Source: an uncultured Cohaesibacter sp. (GTDB taxonomy: Bacteria > Pseudomonadota > Alphaproteobacteria > Rhizobiales > Cohaesibacteraceae). Taken from it: a stretch of DNA of 64,000 bases. The DNA is taken from assembly GCF_963662805.1 (NCBI RefSeq), contig NZ_OY759863.1:341044-405043 (forward strand). Reading direction: 5' to 3'. The notes under the pieces were generated by a model, which saw nothing but the letters and a program-made list of their open reading frames with translations, was not told where the DNA came from and did no database searches. Numbering within the stretch: position 1 is the stretch's first letter; the number at the start of each line of letters is the position of its first letter. The translations under genes were made by a program, and so were the position numbers. Below, one piece after another: positions 1 through 8,588 of the stretch.

Positions 1-60
1 ATCATCGAAGGCATTGAGGCCAAGGGCCATCATGTCGAGCATTTGAACGCTCCTGCCTAA
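1..60 (+). CDS. C-terminal end of an unidentified protein (5' truncated)
   Basis: Frame 1 is open from the window edge to a TAA stop at 58-60 and gives 19 residues ending in HLNAPA. The gene begins outside the window. The fragment is too short to assign to a family, and no function is claimed. Confidence 0.5.
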   Translation: MIEGIEAKGHHVEHLNAPA

Positions 61-320
61 TGGCTTTGTGCTCTTAATGCTTCACACAAGGGAATTCTCG
101 TATTCTTCTGCAATGGAGACATATTCTGTGCTCGGGTTCTATGCGAAAAGCCCTCTTCTTCCTCATTACTGGCAGGGGCGAATGCTGTGAAACCATCGAC
201 CCTCTCTTGAAATGGTCCCCGTCCATCACAATCTCTTGATGGACGGCGCAACCCTTGGCTGAGGAAGCCACAAAGGCGCGGTCAGGCAATGCCCCTTTGA
301 CAAACGAGGACCATACACAG

Positions 321-848
321 ATGACCCCAGCCGAAACGGCTCACGACCATACCAGTGACAGACAGCAAGCCTTTGATCCGGCGAAACAGCCTGCCTTGTT
401 CGACGGTATCCTGTCGCGCAGGGCTCTGGCGTTCCTGTTCGACGCCTTCATGATCTGCATTCTGATGATCGTCTTTTCTCTCGTGATCGCGGTGCTCGGT
501 ATCGTGACTCTGGGGCTGGGCTTTCTTCTTTATGCGATCCTCTTTCCTGTCACTGCCCTTGGCTATGCGGCCGTGACGCTCGGTTCCTACAAGGCGGCGA
601 CGCCCGGCATGCGGCTCATGGGACTTGAAATGCGGCTCTGGTATGGTGCCAAGCCCTATGCCCTGCTCGCGATCATGCACAGCCTGCTGTTCTGGGTCGC
701 AGGATCCATCCTGACGCCATTTGTCCTTCTTGTTGGTCTATTCACCAGCCGCAAACAGTTGCTGCATGACATCGTCCTCGGGACGGTGGTTATCGACAGG
801 GACGCTTTGCGCGAACTGGAACAACACAGGACTTTCCAGTCTCTTTGA
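321..848 (+). CDS. RDD family integral membrane protein
   Basis: This is a 175-residue protein. A hydrophilic N-terminus of about 30 residues is followed by an RDD-like first helix (SRRALAFLFDAFMICILMI), a second hydrophobic pair near residues 55-85, the typical segment KAATPGMRLMGLEMR, and a last helical hairpin before a short basic tail. RDD proteins are small inner-membrane proteins, and some take part in ion exchange; the substrate here is unknown. The frame is open back to a TTG at 255, but ATG 321 is preceded by AACGAGGA at a suitable distance and is preferred. A terminator follows directly, so the gene appears to end its own transcript. Confidence 0.8.
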   Translation: MTPAETAHDHTSDRQQAFDPAKQPALFDGILSRRALAFLFDAFMICILMIVFSLVIAVLGIVTLGLGFLLYAILFPVTALGYAAVTLGSYKAATPGMRLMGLEMRLWYGAKPYALLAIMHSLLFWVAGSILTPFVLLVGLFTSRKQLLHDIVLGTVVIDRDALRELEQHRTFQSL

Positions 849-874
849 TCGACCAAAGACAATCCGAACCTCAA

Positions 875-897
875 GGCCCGCTCCAAAGCGGGCTTTT
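875..897 (+). terminator. Rho-independent terminator after the RDD gene
   Basis: GCCCGCT and AGCGGGC form a 7-bp GC-rich stem around a CCAA loop, followed by five T residues. It lies 27 bases after the RDD stop codon. Confidence 0.8.
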
Positions 898-1142
898 TCA
901 ATTGCCACCCAGCAACGCAGACTTTCGCGAAACCGACATTTCTCCTCGCAACCTCATCCGGATAGGGATAGGCGTGTAAATCCCCTCGCACTTCATGCCG
1001 GTTACAGACTATAATCAACGCATTCATTCATCGACTCTCAAGACAACTGGCCTGAAAGCGTGCAATCTGCCTATCGGGTCCTTTGGGAGTACAATTGCCT
1101 GATCGGGATCGTGCCAGCCCCGAATAGCAAGGATAAGTCTAT

Positions 1143-2975
1143 TTGATACAGCTGACCGTCGAGATGCAGATGTGGCTCACATTTGCGGTAATCGGACTGA
1201 CAATCGTCTTCTATTCGCTGGAATATATCGCCATCGAAATTACGGCTCTGGGCTCATTGCTGGCCCTGATGATGATCTTCATCACCCTGCCGATGGCGCC
1301 TGATGCCGCGAATCTTCTGTCCATTGACGATCTGCTCTCCGGGTTTGCCAATCCCGCTCTCTTGTCGGTTCTGTCGCTGCTCGTCATCGGGCAGGCCCTG
1401 TTCCAGACCGACGCCCTTGATGGCCCGGCCCAGTTCATCACCAAATTTGCCCGCAAGCAGCGATATCTCGCCTTCATCGGGGTTTATATCTCGGCGGCGC
1501 TGATCAGTGCCTTCATCAACAATACCCCGGTTGTTGTCATGTTCCTGCCGATCCTGACCGTGGTTGCCTCGAACCTTCGCCTGTCGACCAGCAAGGTTCT
1601 GATGCCCCTGTCCTTCATCTCGATCCTTGGCGGCATGACCACTCTCATCGGTTCATCGACCAACCTTTTGGTCGCGCAGGCCGCGCGGCAGGACGGGGCC
1701 GTTGATCTCTCGTTTTTCTCGTTCACCGGCATCAGCGCAATGGTCGCAGGCATCGGCGCGATCTACGCGCTGTTCATCATGCCGCGCATCCTCATTCGTC
1801 GCGACAGCATGCGTGATGAATTGAGCCAGACGACGGGCAAACAGTTCATTGCCCAGATTCCCATCGCTCATGGCGACGCCCTTGTGGGCCAGAAGGCCGT
1901 GGCCGGTATGTTCCCCTCGCTCAAGGACATGACCGTCCGGCTGGTTCAGCGGGGCGAGACCCCTCACCTGCCACCATTTGAAGGCATTGTGCTGCGCCCC
2001 GGTGACACGGTCGTTGTTGCTGCCACAAGGCAGGCCCTGACCCGCGCCCTAAAGGGTGGGCACACGGTCGCTCCTGACGGCAATTCGGAGGAGCAGGCAA
2101 ATTTCTCGCCAAAGTCGGACTTTACCCTTGCCGAGGTGATCGTCCCGCCAGCATCGCGGATGACGGGCCAAACACTCGAATTGTCCGGTATGCGTGCGAA
2201 AACCAAATGTATCGCGCTCGGGGTCCAGCGCCGGTCCCGCATGCCACGCATGGCGATGAGCGACATTCGCCTTGAAGCGGGCGACGTTCTGCTGGTTGGC
2301 GGTGCGCGAGATGACGTGGAAGCGCTGCGCACTAACAAAGACCTTCTGCTGATCGAATTGTCCTCGACCGAAGTACCCCAGCGGCGCTACGCGCCCCGTG
2401 CCCTCCTGATCTTTCTGTTGACGGCCATCACCGCAGCGAGCGGCATTCTGCCCATTGCCACGGCGGCGCTCGGGGGGGCCTTCCTGATGATCATCAGCAA
2501 ATGCCTCAACATGCGGCAGGCCATTCGGGCGCTGGACAGCCGAATCTATATGCTGGTCGGTGCCTCACTGGCGAGTGCTGTTGCCTTGCAGAAGACCGGT
2601 GGGGCCACGTTCATCGCGCGTGGCGTGGTCGATGCCATGGAGGGCCAATCCGGCCCAGTGCTGCTGTCCGGTCTCTTCCTTCTGGTGGCGATCCTGACCA
2701 ACATCCTGTCCAACAACGCAACGGCGGTGCTGTTCACGCCCATCGCGTTGTCCATCGCACAGCAGACGGGTCTGCCTGCCGAGCCCTTTGTCGTGGCGGT
2801 GATCATTGCAGCCAACTGTTCCTTTGCCACGCCTATCGGATACCAGACGAATCTTCTGGTCATGGGCCCCGGTCACTACAAGTTTGCCGACTTTCTTTAT
2901 GCCGGTATCCCGTTGATGATCATCATCTGGCTCAGCTATTCCTTCATCGCCCCGTGGTATTACGGCCTAAACTAG
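1143..2975 (+). CDS. SLC13/DASS-type permease with two central TrkA-C (RCK_C) domains
   Basis: This 610-residue inner-membrane transporter has the layout of the SLC13-like TrkA-C permeases, which carry anions such as sulfate or dicarboxylates with sodium. N-terminal helices (about residues 1-225) include NNTPVVVMFLPI and the GSSTNLLVAQA signature. A soluble middle (about 230-415) shows two TrkA-C-like repeats, each with an LRPGDTVVV or LEAGDVLLV strand motif. C-terminal helices carry the second signature, SNNATAVLFTPI and ATPIGYQTNLL. The substrate cannot be read from sequence. TTG 1143 has AAGGA about 10 bases upstream; ATG 1164 is an in-frame alternative with no ribosome-binding site. Confidence 0.85.
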   Translation: MIQLTVEMQMWLTFAVIGLTIVFYSLEYIAIEITALGSLLALMMIFITLPMAPDAANLLSIDDLLSGFANPALLSVLSLLVIGQALFQTDALDGPAQFITKFARKQRYLAFIGVYISAALISAFINNTPVVVMFLPILTVVASNLRLSTSKVLMPLSFISILGGMTTLIGSSTNLLVAQAARQDGAVDLSFFSFTGISAMVAGIGAIYALFIMPRILIRRDSMRDELSQTTGKQFIAQIPIAHGDALVGQKAVAGMFPSLKDMTVRLVQRGETPHLPPFEGIVLRPGDTVVVAATRQALTRALKGGHTVAPDGNSEEQANFSPKSDFTLAEVIVPPASRMTGQTLELSGMRAKTKCIALGVQRRSRMPRMAMSDIRLEAGDVLLVGGARDDVEALRTNKDLLLIELSSTEVPQRRYAPRALLIFLLTAITAASGILPIATAALGGAFLMIISKCLNMRQAIRALDSRIYMLVGASLASAVALQKTGGATFIARGVVDAMEGQSGPVLLSGLFLLVAILTNILSNNATAVLFTPIALSIAQQTGLPAEPFVVAVIIAANCSFATPIGYQTNLLVMGPGHYKFADFLYAGIPLMIIIWLSYSFIAPWYYGLN

Positions 2976-3065
2976 CATTCCGTTAGGGTGTTTCACGCAA
3001 CGGCTCTTTCCAAGAGCAGGGAAACGTGTTTTCATATTCCTGTTATATTTGAGCCTCGAGGATTC

Positions 3066-3812
3066 ATGACGAGCCATCTTCTGGACCATCCTCAATTCTA
3101 TCTCACAGCCCCGCAATCCTGCCCCTATCTCGAAGGGGAAATGGAGCGAAAGGTGTTCACCTATCTGGTGGGGCCTGATGCGGCTCGGCTCAACAACATC
3201 CTGTCACTTGGTGGCTTCCGTCGCAGCCAGACCATTGCCTATCGTCCCGCGTGCGAGCGCTGTCGCTCCTGTCTGTCCGTGCGGGTGATCGCTCCGCTGT
3301 TCAGTCCCTCGCGCAATCAGTCCCGCGTGATGAAGCGCAACAGCGACCTAATTGCGCGTGTCGGCCCACCGGTCGCCACGGGTGAGCAATATGAACTGTT
3401 CTCGCGCTACCTGCATTCTCGCCACAGCGAAGGGGGCATGGTCGACATGTCACTTGGCGACTTTGCCGAGATGATCGAGGAGACACACATCGACACGACC
3501 GTCATCGAATATCGCCTGCGCGACCCGGACAGTGGCATTACGGGCCGGTCGACGGGCGAATTGGTGGGCGTGGCGCTGACCGACCGGGTGGAGAACGGGA
3601 CCTCCATGGTCTACAGCTTCTTCAATCCCGAGATGGAGAAGCGCAGCCTCGGGACCTTCATCATTCTCGACCACATCCGGCGCGCCCAGATGGAAGGTCT
3701 GGATCATGTCTATCTTGGCTACTGGGTGAAGAATTCCAACAAGATGGCCTACAAGGTCAGGTTCCAGCCGCTGGAATTTCTGGGCCATCAGGGCTGGGAG
3801 CGACTGGAATAG
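3066..3812 (+). CDS. bpt: Aspartate/glutamate leucyltransferase (Bpt, N-end rule)
   Basis: The 248-residue product matches the bacterial Bpt family, which moves leucine from Leu-tRNA onto proteins with N-terminal Asp or Glu and so marks them for ClpAP. Visible signatures are CPYLEGEMERKVFTYLVG near the start, GFRRSQTIAYRPACERC with the family cysteines around residues 55-70, and the acyltransferase-fold end YLGYWVKNSNKMAYK. The frame is open from 2988, but ATG 3066 has CGAGGA just upstream and matches the usual family start. A position upstream of parC fits the arrangement seen in Rhizobiales. Confidence 0.92.
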   Translation: MTSHLLDHPQFYLTAPQSCPYLEGEMERKVFTYLVGPDAARLNNILSLGGFRRSQTIAYRPACERCRSCLSVRVIAPLFSPSRNQSRVMKRNSDLIARVGPPVATGEQYELFSRYLHSRHSEGGMVDMSLGDFAEMIEETHIDTTVIEYRLRDPDSGITGRSTGELVGVALTDRVENGTSMVYSFFNPEMEKRSLGTFIILDHIRRAQMEGLDHVYLGYWVKNSNKMAYKVRFQPLEFLGHQGWERLE

Positions 3813-3890
3813 GGGATGGCCACACCATCGCCACAAATTTGCACGATCCAAGCGCATCGCATATGACTTCTCCGAGGCCCTTACCCCGAA

Positions 3891-4919
3891 ATGATATCGA
3901 GATTTCGCACGTTTCTTGACCTTGCCATTCTGGCTGGTGCAACCGTGGCAGCCCTTCTTGCCCTGTCGGGATTGCTGGGGGGGCTGGTGCCTCTGCTCGA
4001 TCTCGTCAATCATTTCCAGTTGCTGATCTTTCTTGCCGCTGTTGTCGGATTGCTGGCCAGCCTTGTCTGGCCCTTCCTGCGCAAAGATCTCCGACACCCG
4101 GTCCAGCTGTTGCTGCTCGTTCCGCTGCTCTGCTCAAGCAGCCTTCTGTTGCCGGATCTCTACCGGCGGATGACCATCAGCGAAGCCTCGGCGGAGAGCC
4201 TTGAGGCACGCGGCCTTCAACCGCTCAAGCTGATGAGCTTCAACATCTATCTTGGCACATGGGACGGGGACGGCCTCGCGCGGTCGATCTTTCGCCACGC
4301 GCCGGAAGTGGTCAATCTGCAGGAGTTTCCGCCCAAGCGCTTCCGGCGCCAGCAGGATCTGAAGAAAGCCTATCCCTATCAGGCAAATTGCGGCTACTGG
4401 CGCACCTGTACCCTTGGGATCCTGTCGAAGCATCCGCTCTCGGACATCAAGCATTATGATCTTGATGATGGCGGGGGTCGTAACCCCCTGCATGGCAAGA
4501 TGCTGGCAGCGACGATCAGGGCACCCGGACGCGAGCCGGTGCGCCTCTACAATGTGCATCTTGGCTGGCCCTTGCCCCTTTCCGTCAAGCAGACACAGTT
4601 TCAGCGAGCCGAAGCAATCATCAAGGCGGAGGCAGCAAAGACGCCGAACCAGCTGGTTGCCGGTGACTTCAATGCGACCGGATGGTCATTTGCGGTGGAT
4701 GGATTTGCCGATGATCTAGGCTTCTCGCGCCGGAGCCAGTTCCTGCCGACCTTCCCCTCGCCTCACTCGATCATCAAGCGGCTTTCGCCTCCGGCCTTCC
4801 TCAGCCTTGATCACGTCCTCACAAGCCCGACCCTGTCATCAGGACCGGTCGTGCGGGCTTCGGCTGAGCTCGGCGATCACTGGCCGATCCTCACAGAACT
4901 CTACGTTCCGAAACGCTGA
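3891..4919 (+). CDS. Membrane-anchored endonuclease/exonuclease/phosphatase (EEP) family protein
   Basis: The 342-residue protein starts with two or three hydrophobic helices (about residues 8-90) that should hold it in the inner membrane. A soluble EEP domain follows, with the family blocks in order: KLMSFNIYLGTWD, VNLQEFPP carrying the metal-binding Glu, VRLYNVHLGWP, VAGDFNATGWS and LDHVLTS with a final GDHWPI. These are the metal and catalytic residues of Mg-dependent phosphodiesterases. The true substrate (DNA, lipid headgroup or other phosphodiester) is unknown. The ribosome-binding site before ATG 3891 is weak. The gene converges on parC. Confidence 0.85.
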   Translation: MISRFRTFLDLAILAGATVAALLALSGLLGGLVPLLDLVNHFQLLIFLAAVVGLLASLVWPFLRKDLRHPVQLLLLVPLLCSSSLLLPDLYRRMTISEASAESLEARGLQPLKLMSFNIYLGTWDGDGLARSIFRHAPEVVNLQEFPPKRFRRQQDLKKAYPYQANCGYWRTCTLGILSKHPLSDIKHYDLDDGGGRNPLHGKMLAATIRAPGREPVRLYNVHLGWPLPLSVKQTQFQRAEAIIKAEAAKTPNQLVAGDFNATGWSFAVDGFADDLGFSRRSQFLPTFPSPHSIIKRLSPPAFLSLDHVLTSPTLSSGPVVRASAELGDHWPILTELYVPKR

Positions 4920-4926
4920 CATGCGG

Positions 4927-4953
4927 GGAAAAGGAGCGCGTGGGCCGCGCTCC
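4927..4953 (-). terminator. Terminator for parC
   Basis: GGAGCGCG and CGCGCTCC (4933-4953) form an 8-bp stem with a 5-base loop. Read on the minus strand it is followed by TTTT, which suits transcripts leaving parC. The plus side has no T-run. Confidence 0.65.
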
Positions 4954-4973
4954 TACAAGAGATGTGCGCAACC

Positions 4974-7214
4974 CTAGTTGCTGAACTTGTTGCTGCGCGG
5001 GAAGCCGTTCGGCGGCATCCGGCCTGCCTGAGCTCGGTCACCCTGCCACTCTGCCAGCTCGTCTAGGGAGCGGACATAGCTGCGTCCGGAACTGTCTGTC
5101 CAACTAAGGCCGTCCTCACCCTTGAAGACCTTGGCATCAGAAATGCCGCCATCCTTGTAGCGCTGAAGCATCACGCCCCTGCCCCGGTTCATTTCCGGTA
5201 GCTGCTCGGTCTCGAACACCAGAAGCTTGCGGTTCTGACCGATGACCGCGATACGATCCCCGTCCGCCTCGACGCAGATCTTGGCTTCGTTCGGCGCGGA
5301 GACATTCAGCACCTGCTTGCCTTTGCGGGTGTTGGCAATGAGAGTGTCTTCGGGAACGATGAAGCCGCGCCCGTCTGTTGACGCGAGGAGCAACTTGCGG
5401 CCCGGCTTGTGCACGAACATGTCGACCACATCGATGCCCGGATCCATGTCGATCATCACACGAATCGGCTCGCCATGTCCACGACCACCGGGCAGCTTGT
5501 CGGCCTGCAGCGTGTAGAAGCGACCGCATGTCGCCATGAGCAGCAGCTTGTCCGTCGTCTCCGCAGGGATCGCAAACTTGAGTTTGTCGCCATCCTTGAA
5601 GTTGAGCGTCGACAGATCCGAAATATGCCCGCGCATAGCCCGGATCCAGCCCTTCTCGGACAGAACGAGGGTCACCGGCTCGCGCTCGACGAGGGCCATG
5701 TTGATGTCTTCGATATCTCGGTCGGAGGCTTCGCCAAAATCGGTGCGGCGACGACCAAGCTCGGTGTCAGGGCCGAAGGTCTTGTAAATCTCGCGGATCT
5801 GCTGGGAAATGCGATTCCACTGCAGCTCTTCCGAGCCGAGCATCTCGAGCAGTTCAGCGCGTTCCTTGCTGAGATTGTCATGCTCGGTGCGGATTTCCAT
5901 CTCTTCGAGCTTGCGCAAGGACCTCAGTCGCATGTTGAGGATCGCGTCGGCCTGAACCTCAGTAAGGCTGAAGGTCTTCATCAACTCGACCTTCGGCTCG
6001 TCCTCAAAGCGGATGATCCGGATCACTTCATCGAGATTGAGATAGGCGATCAGGTAGCCGTCGAGCACTTCGAGGCGATGCTCGATCTTTTCGAGGCGAT
6101 AGCGCGAACGCCGTTGCAGCACCTCACGGCGATGGTTGAGCCAATGCTGCAGCACCTCTCTGAGGCCCAGCACCTTGGGCACACCGGCATCGGTCAAGAC
6201 GTTCATGTTGAGCGGAATGCGGCTCTCCAGATCGGTGAGCTTGAACAGCGCTTCCATCAACAGATCGGCATCGACGGTGCGGTTCTTGGGCTCCAGCACG
6301 ACGCGGATGTCTTCGGCCGACTCGTCGCGCACATCCACGAGAAGTGGCAGCTTGCGGTTCTGGATCAGGTCGGCAATGCGCTCGATAAGGCGCGATTTCT
6401 GGACCTGATAAGGAATTTCGGTGACAACGATCTGATAGGCACCGCGCGGCAGCTCTTCCTTCTGCCATTTGGCGCGTACCCTGAACCCGCCCTTGCCAGT
6501 GCGATAGGCCTCAAGGATCTGCTCCCTGCTCTCGACCAGAATACCGCCAGTCGGGAAGTCCGGTCCGGGCACGAGATCGAGCAGCTTCTCGTCGGTGCAA
6601 TTCGGGAACTTGATCAGATGGAGAGCGGCTTCGCACAGCTCAGAGGCATTGTGCGGCGGGATGGATGTCGCCATACCCACGGCGATGCCGCTCGAACCGT
6701 TGGCCAGCAAATTGGGGAAGCTGGCCGGAAGGACGATCGGTTCACTTTCCTCGCCGTCATAGGTTTCGCGGAAATCAACGGCATCCTCGTCGATCCCTTC
6801 CATCATCAGGCGGGCGACCTCGGTCATGCGGGCTTCGGTGTAACGCATCGCGGCGGCGCTGTCGCCATCGATGTTACCGAAGTTGCCCTGACCGTCGACC
6901 ATCGGGAAGCGCGAGGCGAAATCCTGCGCGAGGCGGACCATCGCGTCATAAACCGCCGTGTCACCGTGCGGGTGATATTTACCGATCACATCACCAACCA
7001 CGCGGGCGGACTTCTTGAAGCCACCGGACGGATCCATCTTCAACTGCCGCATAGCATAGAGGATGCGCCGGTGAACCGGCTTCATGCCGTCGCGCACATC
7101 CGGCAAGGCACGTTGCGTGATAGTGGACAGGGCATAAGCGAGGTAGCGCTCTTCCAGCGCTTCACGCAGGTTGATGCTCTCGATGTCCCCGGACTTTACG
7201 ATATCGTTTCCCAA
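4974..7214 (-). CDS. parC: DNA topoisomerase IV subunit A
   Basis: The 746-residue product is the breakage-reunion subunit of topoisomerase IV, which separates linked daughter chromosomes together with ParE. The N-terminal domain shows EERYLAYALSTI, the helix that contacts the DNA gate (YHPHGDTAVYDAMVRLAQ), and the catalytic tyrosine in AAAMRYTEARMTE. The C-terminal third has degenerate beta-pinwheel blades such as GRGHGEPIRVMIDMDPG and the GRGVML box. Open frame reaches a GTG at 7232, but AGGAGA lies inside that extension and sits 6-7 bases before TTG 7214, which is therefore preferred. Length suits ParC (about 750) rather than GyrA (about 900). Confidence 0.93.
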   Translation of the reverse strand: MGNDIVKSGDIESINLREALEERYLAYALSTITQRALPDVRDGMKPVHRRILYAMRQLKMDPSGGFKKSARVVGDVIGKYHPHGDTAVYDAMVRLAQDFASRFPMVDGQGNFGNIDGDSAAAMRYTEARMTEVARLMMEGIDEDAVDFRETYDGEESEPIVLPASFPNLLANGSSGIAVGMATSIPPHNASELCEAALHLIKFPNCTDEKLLDLVPGPDFPTGGILVESREQILEAYRTGKGGFRVRAKWQKEELPRGAYQIVVTEIPYQVQKSRLIERIADLIQNRKLPLLVDVRDESAEDIRVVLEPKNRTVDADLLMEALFKLTDLESRIPLNMNVLTDAGVPKVLGLREVLQHWLNHRREVLQRRSRYRLEKIEHRLEVLDGYLIAYLNLDEVIRIIRFEDEPKVELMKTFSLTEVQADAILNMRLRSLRKLEEMEIRTEHDNLSKERAELLEMLGSEELQWNRISQQIREIYKTFGPDTELGRRRTDFGEASDRDIEDINMALVEREPVTLVLSEKGWIRAMRGHISDLSTLNFKDGDKLKFAIPAETTDKLLLMATCGRFYTLQADKLPGGRGHGEPIRVMIDMDPGIDVVDMFVHKPGRKLLLASTDGRGFIVPEDTLIANTRKGKQVLNVSAPNEAKICVEADGDRIAVIGQNRKLLVFETEQLPEMNRGRGVMLQRYKDGGISDAKVFKGEDGLSWTDSSGRSYVRSLDELAEWQGDRAQAGRMPPNGFPRSNKFSN

Positions 7215-7339
7215 TTTCGGTCTCCTATGCACCTCTGGTTAGCGAAATTGGCCGATTCGTGCAATTGCAACACGCCGTTTCGGCTTGAGTTACCCCAAAG
7301 CATTGCCGCCCCTTCGACGATTCGAATCCGCGGGCCTGC

Positions 7340-8467
7340 TTATCGGATGACGATACCCACTTCCTTCAATTTGCCAAGGGTTTCACGCGGCAGGGAAACC
7401 AGCCGCCAATTGAGCTTCTTGGCGGGCCACACCCGCCCATAGTGCTTCTTGATCGAGGCAAGCATGTCGTTGCGCGTCGAGAAACTCGTTGTGCTGACGG
7501 TGCATTTGGGCGGCTTGTTCGGGCCATAGAAGCTGATCTTTTCAGCAACTCCGGTCGCGTCTTGCAACTTGCTGCGGTCGCGGATGTCCTGTAGCACGGC
7601 ATTAAAGAAGTAAAAATTGGTCACTGTGAGCTGGTCTTTCCCTGCTCTGACCGCATCCCGCTTGGCTGTGCTAATTTCGTTCTGATGCGTCACCGTGATC
7701 CGGCTGTCCGTGAGGGCCGTCTTGATGTCCACATAGCGCCAGCATTCCTGTTGAAGAGGCATACCCGCGTAAACCAGTTCTCCCTTGCCGCCTGCCACAT
7801 TGCCGCTGTTGGTTTGTTGCGGTTTGCTTGCCTGCTTCTGAAATGTCTGGGACTTCTGGGACTTCTGGGACTTGTTTTGCGCCACCTTTGTTTGTGCCTT
7901 GTTCGAGGCCGACTGGCTTCGGCGCAGCTCCATTTCAAGTGCCCTGATGCGGAAGTTGTTGGAATGGTCCCTTTGCTTCACCCATGCAACAAGTTTCTGC
8001 GCCAGAGCGAGATCCTGCTTGACCTTCTTGCCTGAGACAAATTCCTCTGCCAGCACGATGGCAGCGTCGGTCTCGCCTGAATTGGCGGATTGATAGAGAT
8101 ATTTCTTGCCAGCCTCGATGTCGGCGTCAAATCCACCCGTGCCGTTGAGCATATGTTGCCCAACCGTCAGGGCTGCCCCTGCATCACCCGCCTCAGCAGC
8201 CATCAGGAGTGGTTCACTGGCTTTCGGCCCAAAGCCGATATAGGTGCTCTGGCATTTTTCGGTGACGTAAAGCCACCGCAGCCACATCATGGCACTTGTC
8301 GATTTCTGCTCGAAGGCTCCTTTCTGGATTTCCTTCAGCCCGCTGAGCTTGCCCGAACAGGTCGCCTTGGCAATGTCGGCGAAATTGGCATTTGCGGATG
8401 CGTCCGGGGCAATGAAATTAGAGGTAGAAACAACAAGGGCAGAAAAGAATAAAGTGTGTAATTTCAT
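7340..8467 (-). CDS. Secreted protein of unknown function, Sel1-like (tandem paralogue A)
   Basis: A 375-residue protein with an N-terminal signal sequence (MKLHTLFFSALVV, cleavage near ASANA). Residues about 25-180 are helical and Sel1/TPR-like, with a conserved MMWLRWLYVTEKC block, LLMAAEAGDAGAA and NGTGGF. A Lys/Ser/Gln-rich linker with repeated KSQKSQKSQ follows, then a C-terminal domain of about 130 residues starting near QQECWRYVD. The next gene (8589-9776) has the same order of parts and shared motifs, so the two arose by duplication. ATG 8467 begins the clean signal peptide; an in-frame TTG at 8479 has GGAGATGAG upstream and is an alternative start. No function is proposed. Confidence 0.75.
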   Translation of the reverse strand: MKLHTLFFSALVVSTSNFIAPDASANANFADIAKATCSGKLSGLKEIQKGAFEQKSTSAMMWLRWLYVTEKCQSTYIGFGPKASEPLLMAAEAGDAGAALTVGQHMLNGTGGFDADIEAGKKYLYQSANSGETDAAIVLAEEFVSGKKVKQDLALAQKLVAWVKQRDHSNNFRIRALEMELRRSQSASNKAQTKVAQNKSQKSQKSQTFQKQASKPQQTNSGNVAGGKGELVYAGMPLQQECWRYVDIKTALTDSRITVTHQNEISTAKRDAVRAGKDQLTVTNFYFFNAVLQDIRDRSKLQDATGVAEKISFYGPNKPPKCTVSTTSFSTRNDMLASIKKHYGRVWPAKKLNWRLVSLPRETLGKLKEVGIVIR

Positions 8468-8588
8468 TGTATTGGGCAAAACTCATCTCCGAATTTCCGT
8501 GAAGAGTTCATGTTACGAATTTTCCTCAGTGAGGCAAGCCGCCTTTGGCAAAATTGCCAAGACAGCAAGTCTTTATATGAGCAAAGTT

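Noticed and set aside
7240..7340. A TTCGAATCC sequence resembling a tRNA T-loop upstream of parC
   Set aside because: No acceptor, D or anticodon stems can be built around it, so no tRNA is present.
5409..7442. A 677-residue open frame on the plus strand across parC
   Set aside because: It lies antisense to parC, whose protein is complete and fully recognisable. The long frame results from codon bias in GC-rich DNA.
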